Of a stretch of 64,000 bases of DNA, positions 20,944 through 30,524 are shown one piece after another. The DNA is from Mercenaria mercenaria (taxonomy: Eukaryota; Mollusca; Bivalvia; Venerida; Veneridae). Below the pieces are notes generated by a model. That model was given only the letters and a program-made list of their open reading frames with translations. It had not been told where the DNA came from and searched no databases. Both the position numbers and the translations under genes were made by a program. How positions within the stretch are numbered: the first letter of the stretch is position 1; each line of letters opens with the position of its first letter. The DNA is taken from NCBI RefSeq assembly GCF_021730395.1, contig NC_069371.1:72570001-72634000 (forward strand), written 5' to 3'.

Positions 20944-23201
20944 TTTGTGACTTAAAAAATGGACGTGGTAGTAAAAATCTAACAAGGTCAAAATCTGGAT
21001 TTTGACTCTGGGTCTGAAACATTTGATAACGTATACTGCATGTCACAAAGAAAAGAAAGAGCAGTATTATAAATCAACATGATTTTACAATGTCAATTCT
21101 AAAATTTATTTGAAAATGATTAAACTTGTTATATGCAGTAGGGTGCTGGCCAAGACTAAGCTGAACCGACCCGGGGGCGTGGGAATTGTTTTAATGGTGT
21201 CATTGGACTCGGTGAAGTTAGTGCTTGGGTTTTCAGGTGCGTCTCGACTGCTCTGATAAGTTTGTATTTTTAGAATATTACCGGAATTTGACCTATGACC
21301 TGAACCCCTAGCCGACCGGGTTCGAACCTGACGTGGCCTCTTTTCTCTAGGTAGTGACTTGTCCTTTGCAACAAGGTATCATTTATTAAAATCGGACATC
21401 AGGTTATGACGATATGGCTTCTCAGACAAGGACCACCCTTCTATTTAATATATGTACGTAGTATGCATATTTTCACCAAAACTGATACATTTTGAGACAA
21501 GTTATATATCCGTTTAGACAATGTTTGAATTTAATTTATAAAAGTTGTTTCATTAAAATATCTTGGGTCTGGAACATTCTACAATTATTTAAAGTTAATG
21601 AAAAACACGGACATTTTCCGTATGGACAAGTACGGAAATACAGCTTTTATCTTTAATCATGTACAGACTGACGAATAGATGTTTTTTTGACACAAACATT
21701 CAGATGTTTTTTCATTTTTCTATCAAAACAAGATTTTATTTGCAGTTATTTACCCAAAATGAATATTTTATAAGCACCTTTTTCTTATTTTACTGCTAAT
21801 ATTTTAAGCCAAAATTGACAAAGTTCAGCAAGTGCCCGTCGGGGAAGAACATTGTTTTTCATATTCGATTAGGCAATGCTATTTATTAAAAGAAATTTCA
21901 CTTTAATACCTTACTTTTAACGCTTTTAATGATAAAATGAAATTGATGAATCTTCCGAAATAAATGCGACAAAGATTTGCCGATATTTAATCAAGTGAAC
22001 ACCGGTCGACTCACGACAATGCGATACGACATTATGAAAATGTCGCTTCGTATTGTCGAGTGTCACTTCGCGTGTCGTATATCGTTTGGAATTATCGCGC
22101 GTCGACCCTCATCTAAACCTGCGACACGCGACATACGATACGACATTTGGAAAATGTTGCTTCGCGTTGTCGAGCGTCGTTTGTGATTATCGCATGTCGT
22201 TTGATAATGTCGTCGTCGCGTTTGTAGGGTCGACACACGACAATGCGAAGTGACATCGCGACATTACGAAATGACATAGCGACAATGCGATACGACGCTC
22301 GACAACGCGAAGTGACTTCGCGATATATCGTGCTTTTGAAAGGCGACATTTCAAAGTGGATATCGCGACATTGTCGTTTGGAATTGACGCCGTCGTTTGC
22401 GATTGTCGGGTGTCACTTCGTAATGTCGCTATGTCACTTCGCGTTGTCGGGTGTTGACCCCACAAACGGGACGGCGACATAAATGGTCCCAACAGGATTC
22501 CGTAGATTATTGAAAAAATAATCTCACATGGTTACAGAATCCTGTTTCCGAAATCGAGGCCGAGGTCGGTTTTTGACCCGAGAATTGTCATGCAAACGTC
22601 AGCTTGTCGACCTATGATCAAACGCGAAAAGTCTTAACTTCAACTTCTCGCACAGAGATGTCCCGCGAAAAGTTGATGTTTTTGATGGAAAAATTGTCGT
22701 GCAAACAGCAACTTGTCGACCTATAATCTAGCGTTAGAATGTGAAGTTAACCGGACTACTTTCAACTTTCCGATTTAGGCTTTGTTCGATATTGTCGCTT
22801 AGATTCCGCTTTGTCGTTCCAGGACGAGTTCGAAGTCTCTACACCGATAATCGGTGTCTTGGTGAAATTGTATATCATCACCGTTTTTATTTTCGAAACA
22901 AAACTGTCTGTAGAAGACGATATTCGTCATTATTTTATTTTTGGTGAGGTAATTAGATACACCCTGGATAAATGGTGCTGCCGAATTTTATCCTTGAAGT
23001 TAAAAGTCCTAATATCGCTTTGTCGCGGAAACAAGAACTGACACGAAAAATAGAAGTTAACACTTAAATTTCTACTTTTCGCACTACAAATGTACATATG
23101 CCACATAGTATTCAAATATATAAAACTATCACTTAATTACCTGCATGGAATGTAAGTTCAGTTGCAGGCTCTATTTGTAAAATTTGCTTAAATTTCGCCA
23201 T
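7389..23201 (-). CDS. Gene A: MSP-HSP70(HSPA12)-HECT fusion gene, nine exons, one 2-bp frameshift
   Basis: Exons (minus strand): 23141..23201, 15561..15713, 14726..14835, 12944..13027, 12407..12706, 11937..12161, 10466..10644, 8848..9660, 7389..8431. Every junction is GT-AG and phases match: 1,1,0,0,0,0,1,1. With the exon 7 frame restored from gene B the product is 989 aa. Residues 8-125 are a VAP-type MSP domain, 137-610 an HSPA12-type actin-fold ATPase, and 650-989 a HECT-like domain. The linker (about 590-642) is acidic and Ser/Asp-rich. No signal peptide or membrane segment is seen, so the VAP tail anchor has been replaced. Known of the families: MSP domains bind FFAT-motif proteins, HSP70 ATPases bind and hydrolyse ATP, HECT domains transfer ubiquitin through a cysteine, which here is Arg955. 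I infer an adaptor or regulator rather than an active ligase. The in-frame stop at 10564..10566 means this copy is a young pseudogene, an allele, or a sequence error. Confidence 0.82.
8848..9660 (-). CDS. Gene A exon 8: HSP70 ATPase C-terminal half and linker
   Basis: The acceptor is ATTATAG|GAG and the donor ACAG|GTAAAT. Residues 372-643 contain the adenosine-binding loop LLLVGGYAGFKILQ (HSPA12: LLVGGFAES..LQ) and GGSVMLGHIPPLTIDR, the usual end of the HSPA12 ATPase. About 45 acidic and Ser-rich residues follow. There is no HSP70 substrate-binding domain after the ATPase. Confidence 0.93.
10466..10644 (-). CDS. Gene A exon 7: HSP70 phosphate-2 region, frameshifted
   Basis: The acceptor is TCTACAG|TCT and the donor GGAG|GTATAC. 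The exon starts SGIAKNKLNISTEPVSALEY, the HSPA12 EP.AA block, then meets TAA at 10564..10566. The gene B exon has two more bases here and stays open; with them restored, gene A reads on to YMVVDIGG, joined to ETLDVTV of exon 8, the phosphate-2 motif. Length is 179 nt against 181 in gene B. Confidence 0.85.
10941..11864. mobile_element. 924-bp TIR element in gene A intron 6
   Basis: The ends are inverted: GAGTCAGTGTACCCGGTTTC at 10941 and its complement ending at 11864, flanked by TA on both sides. Subterminal copies of the CCGGTTT-GCAC motif occur inside. There is no coding capacity. Gene B intron 6 (33584-34107) has no such element, so insertion followed the gene duplication or was lost there. 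Confidence 0.65.
11937..12161 (-). CDS. Gene A exon 6: HSP70 ATPase, connect-1 region
   Basis: The acceptor is TTTTCAG|ACA and the donor CAG|GTAGAT, 75 codons in phase 0. DIYWVISLPAVFTDRAF and the following ETAA match the HSPA12 motif (D..WV.TVPA.W...AK..M.EAA). The spelling GEKTPAVEVFQAII before it is also typical of HSPA12. Confidence 0.92.
12407..12706 (-). CDS. Gene A exon 5: HSP70 phosphate-1 region
   Basis: The acceptor is TTTATAG|GCT and the donor CTG|GTAGGT, 100 codons in phase 0. LVASVDIGNTYTRYAFSF is the phosphate-1 loop of the HSP70/actin fold; Asp155 and the following Gly are kept. The region after it (SFGYDALDKYMEHCQG) follows the HSPA12 pattern of a folded insert before the first helices. 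Confidence 0.92.
12944..13027 (-). CDS. Gene A exon 4: end of MSP domain
   Basis: The acceptor GAAG|TGG and donor ATG|GTGAGT give 28 codons in phase 0. WKEISPDAVMGTKLDCRF parallels VAP WKEAKPEDLMDSKLRCVF, which confirms the choice of acceptor. An ATG just upstream in the intron is not used in this model. Confidence 0.85.
13765..14430. repeat. Degenerate tandem repeat in gene A intron 3
   Basis: The phrase TTAATGAGATA(A/C)CAG and a following block on GTGTGAAG..T..A.TC recur at about 13770, 13917, 14098 and 14378. Units are roughly 150-280 bp and strongly diverged. Part of this is kept in gene B near 39895. Confidence 0.5.
14726..14835 (-). CDS. Gene A exon 3: MSP domain, FFAT-binding strand
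   Basis: The acceptor is TTCGCAG| and the donor ATG|GTAAGG. Residues 72-108 include YKHKLMVRSMFARGE, matching VAP SKHKFMVQSMFAP. Lys88 and Met90 correspond to VAPB Lys87 and Met89, the residues needed for FFAT-motif binding. No equivalent exon is found in gene B. Confidence 0.87.
15280..15488. repeat. Palindromic MITE-like repeat, copy 1
   Basis: Begins GAGCCGCGCCACGTGAAAAC and ends with the inverted counterpart at GGCGTGGCCC, with GGATCC-bearing inner arms (GACCAGCATGGATCCAGACC). Near-complete hairpin of about 209 bp. Further copies are at 50061-50274 and 53469-53680; a half copy is near 37015-37045. Confidence 0.6.
15561..15713 (-). CDS. Gene A exon 2: MSP domain core
   Basis: The acceptor is TTCCAG| at 15714 and the donor G|GTAACA at 15560. 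Residues 21-71 align with VAP across the core: LKLMNPSQESICFKI against LKLGNPTDRNVCFKV, then TAPMVYTIKPNKGII against TAPRRYCVRPNSGII. Pro50 sits at the position of VAPB Pro56, the site mutated in ALS8. No equivalent exon is present in gene B. Confidence 0.88.
15804..16083 (-). mobile_element. tRNA-headed SINE in gene A intron 1
   Basis: Flanked by a perfect 17-bp target duplication, CTTCAAAGCGAGAAATT, at 15787..15803 and 16084..16100. The head at the right end reads as a tRNA (B-box GTTCGATC region) and the tail at the left is a TTTG-type repeat. Same family as 40584..40866. Confidence 0.85.
16702..17211. mobile_element. Fold-back element rich in TTTTCGCGAAAA, copy 1
   Basis: The ends TATGGTGGCACACTTCTGCA and its counterpart near 17211 are inverted. 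Inside, the self-complementary motif TTTCGCGAAA and near variants recur many times, and a second nested inverted pair (CCAGATAAGTTTCGCG) spans 16885-17045. No coding. Confidence 0.7.
17314..17821. mobile_element. Fold-back element rich in TTTTCGCGAAAA, copy 2
   Basis: Same ends (TATGGTGGCATATTTCTGCA) and same length class as the element at 16702. The TTTC(G/A)CGAAA motifs are more decayed. A different central stretch (about 17460-17640) holds non-repeat sequence. Confidence 0.68.
17822..19321. other. Gene A intron 1, AT-rich spacer with G27 tract
   Basis: No exon is recognisable. An uninterrupted run of 27 G lies at 19230..19256. Confidence 0.5.
19322..19906. mobile_element. Fold-back element built of TACGTGCGCACGTA palindromes
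   Basis: The ends TACGGTAGCACAGAGGTGAC and the inverted copy ending at 19906 are nearly complementary over about 60 bp. The interior repeats the 14-bp perfect palindrome TACGTGCGCACGTA and variants about a dozen times, mirrored around about 19605. Confidence 0.72.
20368..20910 (-). mobile_element. Mariner/Tc1-type element with truncated transposase, copy 1
   Basis: TIRs are TATTCAGCGTCACTGAAAAG and its inverse at 20910, with TA on both sides. It keeps only the N-terminal DNA-binding part of a transposase, best read from MPRLRHDQRHQAIGMV (minus strand, down to about 20400): FSCREIARRMCCSHLTVMKW is a paired-type helix-turn-helix. No DDE catalytic part remains, so it cannot move itself. Confidence 0.75.
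20911..21984. other. Gene A intron 1, no recognised feature
   Basis: Starts with a (TA)n tract running into TATG repeats at 20905-20940. The remainder is AT-rich single-copy-looking sequence without exon signals. Confidence 0.4.
21985..22485. repeat. Dense array of CGACA/TGTCG inverted motifs
   Basis: CGACA and TGTCG, often joined as GCGACATT or GTCGCTTCG, occur roughly every 10-20 bp in both directions, with GTCGAC(T/C)CACGACAAT near each end. The several overlapping open frames here on both strands are by-products of the array. A weaker 108-bp direct repeat (TTGTCGACCTAT) follows at 22585-22735. Confidence 0.6.
23141..23201 (-). CDS. Gene A exon 1: start of MSP domain
   Basis: Starts at ATG 23199..23201 and encodes MAKFKQILQIEPATELTFHA plus one base. 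This matches the first strand of VAPA/VAPB (VL.LEP..EL.F.G). The donor is CAG|GTAATT at 23140. Phase 1 fits exon 2. The same exon, with homologous flanks, recurs at 40875..40932 in gene B. It is too short to stand out as an ORF and was found by matching the MSP start and phase. Confidence 0.8.
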
Positions 23202-25048
23202 GTTTTTATACTTCAGTGTTTATTTCACATACATATGAATCAGCCTCATCATCAACTGAAAACACTTTCACTCCCTTTTTATGAAATGTTAAAACACTAA
23301 GTGTATAACACGGCCATTCGATATTTCACTTTTCCGAAAATTTACCGTCTACATGATGTTGAAATACATTTTGCACTCATATCTTGAAATACAGTTTTAT
23401 TACCGTAACCGTTCAAAGGCTAGGTAATTTATGAATATAAAGTATACGCGAGTGGAGTACATAATGGTAAATTCTACTTGAAACTGAAAATACCATAAAT
23501 TTCGTATAGATCGTTTTGGGAGTACCTACTTAAGACCTTAAGGGTTTATTACATCAGTTGCATGCATACGAAATATGGAGCTAACCATTAAGATGTTAAA
23601 TAGATATGTGCTAATTTAAAGCTGTTCGGCCTGTAGGCTGTGATAATGCATACAAAGGTTGCGGAGAAAAGCCGTTGTAATGTGAAGCTGCGGATTGTTT
23701 ATGATCAAACCTAAAACTAATGACGGATTGCAGTTTCCTTATGAAACATCCGAACTTGAAATTATCAACACTGATGTAGGAGAAATATTATTTATTTTAG
23801 TTAACAGTTGGAAATTTTGTTCTGTGGAACTTTTGACACTGAATTTCCTGAACTTTTATAGATTTCCTTTGATGAAAAAAAATGACAAAACGTTGAAAAC
23901 ATCAATAAATATATCTTCTGTTCATTCTTTGATGGAGTCAACACCTTGACGGCTGATTTTTATTTGAAACAAGAACGCTTAGATAATTAACACTAACATG
24001 TGTTCGATTAATAATTTTAGCGAATACTGGTACAAAATATGAAAAGAAATTCAGTTTCTCACAGTACACTCTCAGTACATTTTTGCCCGTTTCATTCATA
24101 CATAGACCGATCATTATAAACAGTTTCATACATGTTTGACCCCGTACAATGCTCGGGCATAATCGTGAAACATCGGATATTTCCGTATTCTCCGTATAAT
24201 AGCATAAAGGCCGAAATGATCAGATTGCGACTCATCAGCGATCTCACTTCACGTCGGAAGTTCACATTTTCAAAGTAACAATAGTAACTTCACGAGATCC
24301 AGCAATTAAACTTCTTCAAAACATTCCTGTCATATTTCGACTCTTGTCTGTATCTAGAATTGTGAAATCATAGTGCCCGGAATTCAACTGCATCTATCAA
24401 TTATTTCTTATTATTCATTAGGTCTTGTTATGACAGTAAAGTGAATTTGTTTTGTTTCCAATACATGTACATTTATTCTTTAGTCGTTCTATTTCCTCTT
24501 TATTGTGCATTTAAACGGATATACATCGCCAGAAACTGCGATGATTTTCGACCAAGACATGATATTTATAGGTAGATTTTATGTATTTTACAAAAACAAA
24601 AACGTATCAAGGCGATTCAAACAATTGTAAAATCTACTTACATTTAAGTTTACATTTATAAAACTCGCCAAAAATGCAAATGATAAGAGAAACCGATTGT
24701 ACGAGGGGAATTCAGAGAAAAATAGACTAATGCGCTTGCGTAAAAACTATAACAGACACAAGCACGATCTTTTCATGTCTTTCCAGGAGGTTTTAAATGC
24801 CATGTACGTTAAAAATTTCGACTCCGTTAGTTTTGTTATTGCCAAGTAACAAGCGTTTTACACACCACATTAGTAATTACTGGTGTTATTTTATCGTAAG
24901 TATTGAGTCTCAGATAGGAAGGAAATAAGGTTCTACATACGTTGTTCTCTGAAGAAACAAGCCAAATAGATTCTCCAGGAATTTAAAACTGTTTACGGTA
25001 ATTCTGTCCTATCCAAGGCCACTGATAGTTTAATGCTGGAGAATTAAA
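23202..25048. other. Intergenic region upstream of gene A
   Basis: 23200-23400 is homologous to 40955-41150 upstream of gene B exon 1, so promoter sequence was duplicated with the gene. No TATA box or other element is clear. The rest has no recognised gene. Confidence 0.45.
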
Positions 25049-25308
25049 TATCAACACCGTGTAGGGCGTCCTAAAACGTCAGCATTCTCTCATAACGATG
25101 CTGCTGTAGCAGCCGTTGTAGCAGACGACTCGAGGTATACAGTTTCCCAGACAGCTGCATTGTTGGGCATTTCGTTGGGAAGTATTCGTGAAATTCTGAA
25201 CAAACACTTGAAATTATCGAAGGTGTAAGCAAAGTGGATGACCAAGGAGCAAAATGCAAAAAGCTCAAAGGGTTCGATGTTGAAAAAATACCTAGAAATA
25301 CACACAAG
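25049..25308 (+). pseudogene. mariner transposase relic
   Basis: The frame from 25049 reads VGRPKTSAFSHNDAAVAAVV, then SRYTVSQTAALLGISLGSIR and EILNKHLKLSKV, stop at 25226..25228, and continues as AKWMTKEQNAK. This is the linker and second helix-turn-helix of mariner transposases (GRPKT; LGIS.GS...IL...L...KV.A.W...). The catalytic domain is missing. Confidence 0.72.
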
Positions 25309-26953
25309 TAGCTTAGAGGAGGTTTAATGAACTTCTCATAGGGGATTTTTTATTCTCTTTTTTTCATAACACAGCGAAGAACAGTTTTTTATCCTAGCAC
25401 TGTTATATTTCGATAACTCACTACGTGTGATAGGTAGATTTTTTTACGTGCTACATTGCCAGTGCCAACATTTCCAATTACATTCAATGTAGTTTAGATG
25501 CAAATCGCGATTACTTATAGTGCAGCGAAATGCGATTAATAAAGATGAATGAAATTTGCATTTCAAACGGAAATGTCAAGTTTTACCTAAATGAGATAAA
25601 TAGTTGTCTAGCTTTGGTAATGTATTATTGATATGCATGTTTCAATTGCATGTTTCAATTGTTTATAAATACTTTATTTTCTAAGTTACTAGCTACCCCT
25701 GTGTCTGTAAGGAACGAGTTTCTAAATAAGCTTAACTTTCTACTCAATCCTTGATTTGTTTATAAATGTATGTTTGCTGTATATTTGCTGAAAATAAATA
25801 TTGTTAAAACAACAAATGTTCCCAGGATGTTTGGATTCTTCAAGAACATTGACAAAAGTCGATCTAATATCTCTTGTCCTGAAAGGTGGGGTCTATTGGC
25901 TGTGTCTGGATACACTAAAGTACATGTGGTGTATGTTATTATGAAAGTTACGGTACCGTCTTACTATTGATCTTAAATTGAATTTAGGCTTTTCGCAATA
26001 TGCCGTGCGTGTATGAACTATGCAGTATTATTTTATTGGTTACCTGTTTTTACTGGTTGATCTACAGTTTGTGCCCATGTTCGCACCGCTAATCCCACAC
26101 AAACAGACAGGTCGATTATCGCTATATTTCTTGGACACTGGTAATTAATATACTGCAGAATGTCATTCACATAAATATGTAACAACCCGACTCATTTACA
26201 TAACTATTTCACTGTTTAAACAACATTTTCTGAAATATATGTACCGATAATATAGACGCACAGTACAACCTACCTTAGCAACCCCCTGTATTGAGCAGCC
26301 AATTGCCTAACGCAGACAGCTAACTTCACAATGTGACATTTTTCAATTTCAATTTTTAAACAGCCTCTACTTTTCAGCAGACAGCTTGCGTCGCTCCCTT
26401 GACTGCTAGCTGCTTACATATGACTAAATAGCATTCATCTATATTCACCTCTAAGCTGTTTACCACATTACCAAGGAATGTTCCTACCATAACCACGTAA
26501 GTCCCTCTAACAGCAGGATAAATATAATGATTAACAGCGCCGAAAATTTACTATAAATTTCTTATGCAGTGTAGAGTATACCAACAGAATTAAGAACCTT
26601 TCTGCTGGCAATCTGATCATATAATCTACACCTAGATTTACACAAAAACACTCGTAACTACAATGTAGTAATCTACATGTACGACATAATCATGTATCCA
26701 TTTTTTGACATTTTAAAAATACTATACACAGATTATTCAAAAGGATGACCATAACAACAATACTAACTGGCTTATTTGATTTTTCATTAAATGGTTTGCT
26801 GAAAGAGAATGCTAGCGAAATATGCTGGTAAACCTTGTAACACTCTAGTTTAAGTTGTTATTTCACTGCTTAAGCTTAGTAAATGTACTAAAATGTACTT
26901 AGTAATTGTTTGAACAAAAGTTTCACCATCATTTTTCAAGCTATTGCATTATA

Positions 26954-27495
26954 TACTTGACGTCATTGAAAAGTTACCACTTAATATATACCTCTTTACT
27001 TGTTTATACATTATCGACGTCACTTTTTCATGGCCTGTGCGCGGTCTATTACTCATAGACCCTGTTTGATCATGTCTCCTAACCCATTTCATGACTGTCA
27101 GGTGAGAACAGCACATACGACGTGCAATTTCACGACATGAAAGTTCGGCGTCAACCATGCCAATGGCCCGATGGCGTTGATCGTGCCTTAAACGTGGCAT
27201 TCTTAGCAAGGATATTCTGGATATTTTAACGTATTCCATTTAGTCTGTCGACTAACTTTCAAGTGCGATGAATGATTTGCAATAGAATTTTCGTACATGT
27301 CTACATTGCTGGAGAAAGTCATTTTGCACGTGCAGCGCGTGCCTCAAATGGAGTTAATCGAATTTGACAAATCTTTACACCAGTGACGTCTCAGCTGCGT
27401 CATAAATGTAGTCGTGTTATGCTTTTAACACAGTCCAGTGCGATTTTTAAAATACGAGGGCCATTAGGGTGGTAACTTTTCAGTGACGCTGAGTA
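26954..27495 (-). mobile_element. Mariner/Tc1-type element with truncated transposase, copy 2
   Basis: TIRs are TACTTGACGTCATTGAAAAG and, inverted, TACTCAGCGTCACTGAAAAG; TA duplicates at 26952..26953 and 27496..27497. The helix-turn-helix ELSCREIARRMCCSHLTVMK is read on the minus strand. Unit 1 has the uninterrupted site (GCATTATATTAAAAAAG near 1070-1090), so this copy entered unit 2 after duplication. Confidence 0.82.
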
Positions 27496-30400
27496 TATTA
27501 AAAAGATGCGCCTTATATGTCTAAATAAGTTTCAACGCGACCTCATGCAATTTTGCAAACACAGTGCAAGCGTAAGCGTTTTAACACCACCAGCAATATT
27601 GGACAGTTAGGCCTTCATAATATATATGTGTATTCGGGTTTAACGTCTTTTCAACATTTTTTCAGTCAATAAAGACGACAGTATAATTAATATATATATA
27701 GGTGTATTATCATGATGAATGACTATATACACGAACTCTTTTATAAGAACAGTCGTAGAATTTGTTACGTACACTTACTTTAATAATGACATATTGGTTA
27801 ATAGTCCGCTTTTAAGAAATTATTAACAAATACATTCATAAAGATTTTGATATCACTAAGTATTTCTCTTACATTTTGAGAAAAAAATCAAACAACAGAA
27901 ATCATATACAAAAGGCTTGTGTCATATGAAAATTGAACAGCATATACATTTTTAAAGCATTGTATACATTGTAAAACATGTGTCTATTACCCCATAAAAC
28001 TGTAGGGTCCTCCGTGGTCAAGTGGTTATGTTCGCTGACTTCAAACCTCTTGCTTCTCATGTGGGTTCGAGCCTCACTCTGAATTCTTTATGCGAGAGAA
28101 CCATCACGCTAAGTTGGCTTACAGAAGGTCAGTTGTTTTACCCAGGTGCCCTCTAGTGATGACATAATGCATAAAGGCACACCTCGCGTCTTCCTCCACC
28201 CTCAAAGCTGGAAAGTCGCCATATGACTCATAATTGTGTCGTTGAGCCGTTAATATCGAAACGAAAACTATAAAACTGTTTTCAGTCTGCATACGAGTGT
28301 TTTTGTCGTTTCCTTCAGTATGATTTGTTCAACTACAATCCAGTTGTGATCTTAAACATACCCTTCCGCAATGTGTGTCTCGGCTACCCGACCAAGTGAC
28401 TCCACTTGAGGAATTTAGACTACGTTGCGCATAGCAATTTAAATGATTGAAGACGATGGGCGTAAAATGCCGTACTTGAGTAGCGTTTTCGAATTCAACC
28501 TGTCAATTTCCTTTGCTAAGCTGTTTATTGATTAATAAACTCTGTCGCGATGATTTGTCAATAAAATGTTTTCAATTATATAGTCGATTTCTTTTGCTAA
28601 AGTTATTTAAAATAATGCAGATGTTCTGTTTACTTCTTGCTGTAGGGGATAAGCTAGAGACTTACCATAAACCCTCTCTTTAATCAAGGAAAACAACCTG
28701 TTCATACAATATAAATTGTTGAGTGAACCCCGTTTGTTAGTCATGTCATATCCGTGTTATTTCAGTACAATGGAAAAGTTATATACGGTATAACTTATAC
28801 ATGATACAGCGTGAATCTAATAGTACTCAATATGATTTGTCTGCCAAGAAAGGGTTAAATCGCAATAAGAAACATTTTAAATCTGGTAAATAATACTTAA
28901 CTGTAGAATTAATCAACTATAACAATTTCCTACTGTCATTTATATACTGCATACAAAAGCATCTAATAGTTTAGTCTAACACAGTTTCTATATTGGTTAC
29001 ACATGCTAGTTTTCAGCTGGGACTAAAATTAAAATCCCCAACAAGTGCCTTGTTTTAGGTTGTGATGCCAATTGTGTCGAAACCCGGGATCTTACGGAGT
29101 CAAATGTTCGATTCGAGGACTATAAACTGTTTGTCCAGAGGGTCTTTGCACTTTTGCATAGGTTCTGCATAATCATAAATGCTCAGGATGATCGGCACCA
29201 TTGACTTAATTAATTTAATAGGATTAATTTTAAAGCCATTTCCGGCTTTATTTCAATTTTCTTTGAAACGCAGTGATGCAGTAATTAATGTAAGTGATAC
29301 CACACCTCTTTGGTTATCAGAAAACTCAGCATACGTCTTAAATGAACACACAAAATAAGTTTACTTTAATGAATTTATCCTTTCATACAAAACACACATT
29401 TATAACTATAAAATTTAAATACATTTATCAATAAATGTGCATTACTCAATATGCCACTTGAATTACATACACAAACTATGTTAACTATGGAGTCCAATGG
29501 ACGAAACATGTTAGTTTCGAAGTAAAAAGTATATTTCTGGAGTAAGTTCTTCGCTTTATCTATTTCATACACAAACTATGGAATTTCATTCAATCCTATT
29601 CGAAGATTCTGCAATCTGCTTTCGACTCTGTCCCGAATAAAATTCACATAATATCTAATAGTTGTTAAAATAAAACTCTTGAAATTCTAGTTTATTCTCA
29701 AGCTAAAATACAACTCCACAGTTGCTTAAATCTCTTTAAACAAACGTTAAGTGCATTACTTACAAATACAAAACATGATACATATTGAGCTATACCTGTC
29801 ATTGAGACATCACGAGAACTCTTTGCCATCTTAACATTCTCACAAATATGCAAAACCTTTCTCATGAAAAAATATCATAAAAAATACCCAGATACACAAA
29901 CATAAACTAGAGGAAACACAACATATTATCAGTACATTTCAAATTACAAAAGGTGTCTTCTTTTCAAGTATTTAAATCAAGTGCCAAAGAAATGACACAA
30001 AAATGATACAATTTTAATCTTATGCATTGAATGATATGAGAAAAGGTTTCTATATGAACACGAGCTTCTATAAATTTCACTTTCAACCATGCCATAAATG
30101 AATCTCATATTCGGATTAGTGTCATCCAACCATATATTACCTTGTTTCTTTTGATTAACTTCGGCCATGAATATCGAATATCTGTTTTAAGTCGTGACAC
30201 CGTTAAAGGGTAAATAAATAAATCAGCTTTTCAATGATAAAAGGTTAATTTGATTTTCAGTCGCAAAAAAAAGCGATTAGATGACGTGGACGTAATTTAA
30301 AATAAAAACTTTCACGTGGTTGCATCGAACCTTGTATGTCCAGTATGTCCGGTATATTTTGGCGGACTTTCCAATACAAAACACATCCCGATCATGTTTG

Positions 30401-30524
30401 AGAGTGTGAATCAGACCTAATGAATGAATAAGTAAATATAAAAATATTAGAATTAAATTGCAAAAATTGCAATAATGAAATAAATTCAATATATGGATGA
30501 TGCATTCGTTTCTTTGTGGTTGTT
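27496..30524. other. Downstream flank of gene B
   Basis: Homologous to 1085-6300 of unit 1. Contains an older tRNA-headed SINE at about 28011-28250 (GTGGTCAAGTGGTTA and GGGTTCGAGCC boxes), shared with unit 1 and so older than the duplication. It lacks the LTR insert of unit 1. No gene seen. Confidence 0.5.

Noticed and set aside
22053-22492. Several overlapping ORFs on both strands
   Set aside because: Low-complexity frames created by the CGACA/TGTCG array; composition repeats in every frame.
25071-25307. Minus-strand ORFs of 71 and 78 aa
   Set aside because: Antisense to the mariner relic, which has clear transposase motifs on the plus strand.
29977-30168. 63-aa minus-strand ORF after gene B as an extra gene
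   Set aside because: The homologous unit 1 stretch (about 5990-6150) does not keep the frame, and no family resemblance is visible.
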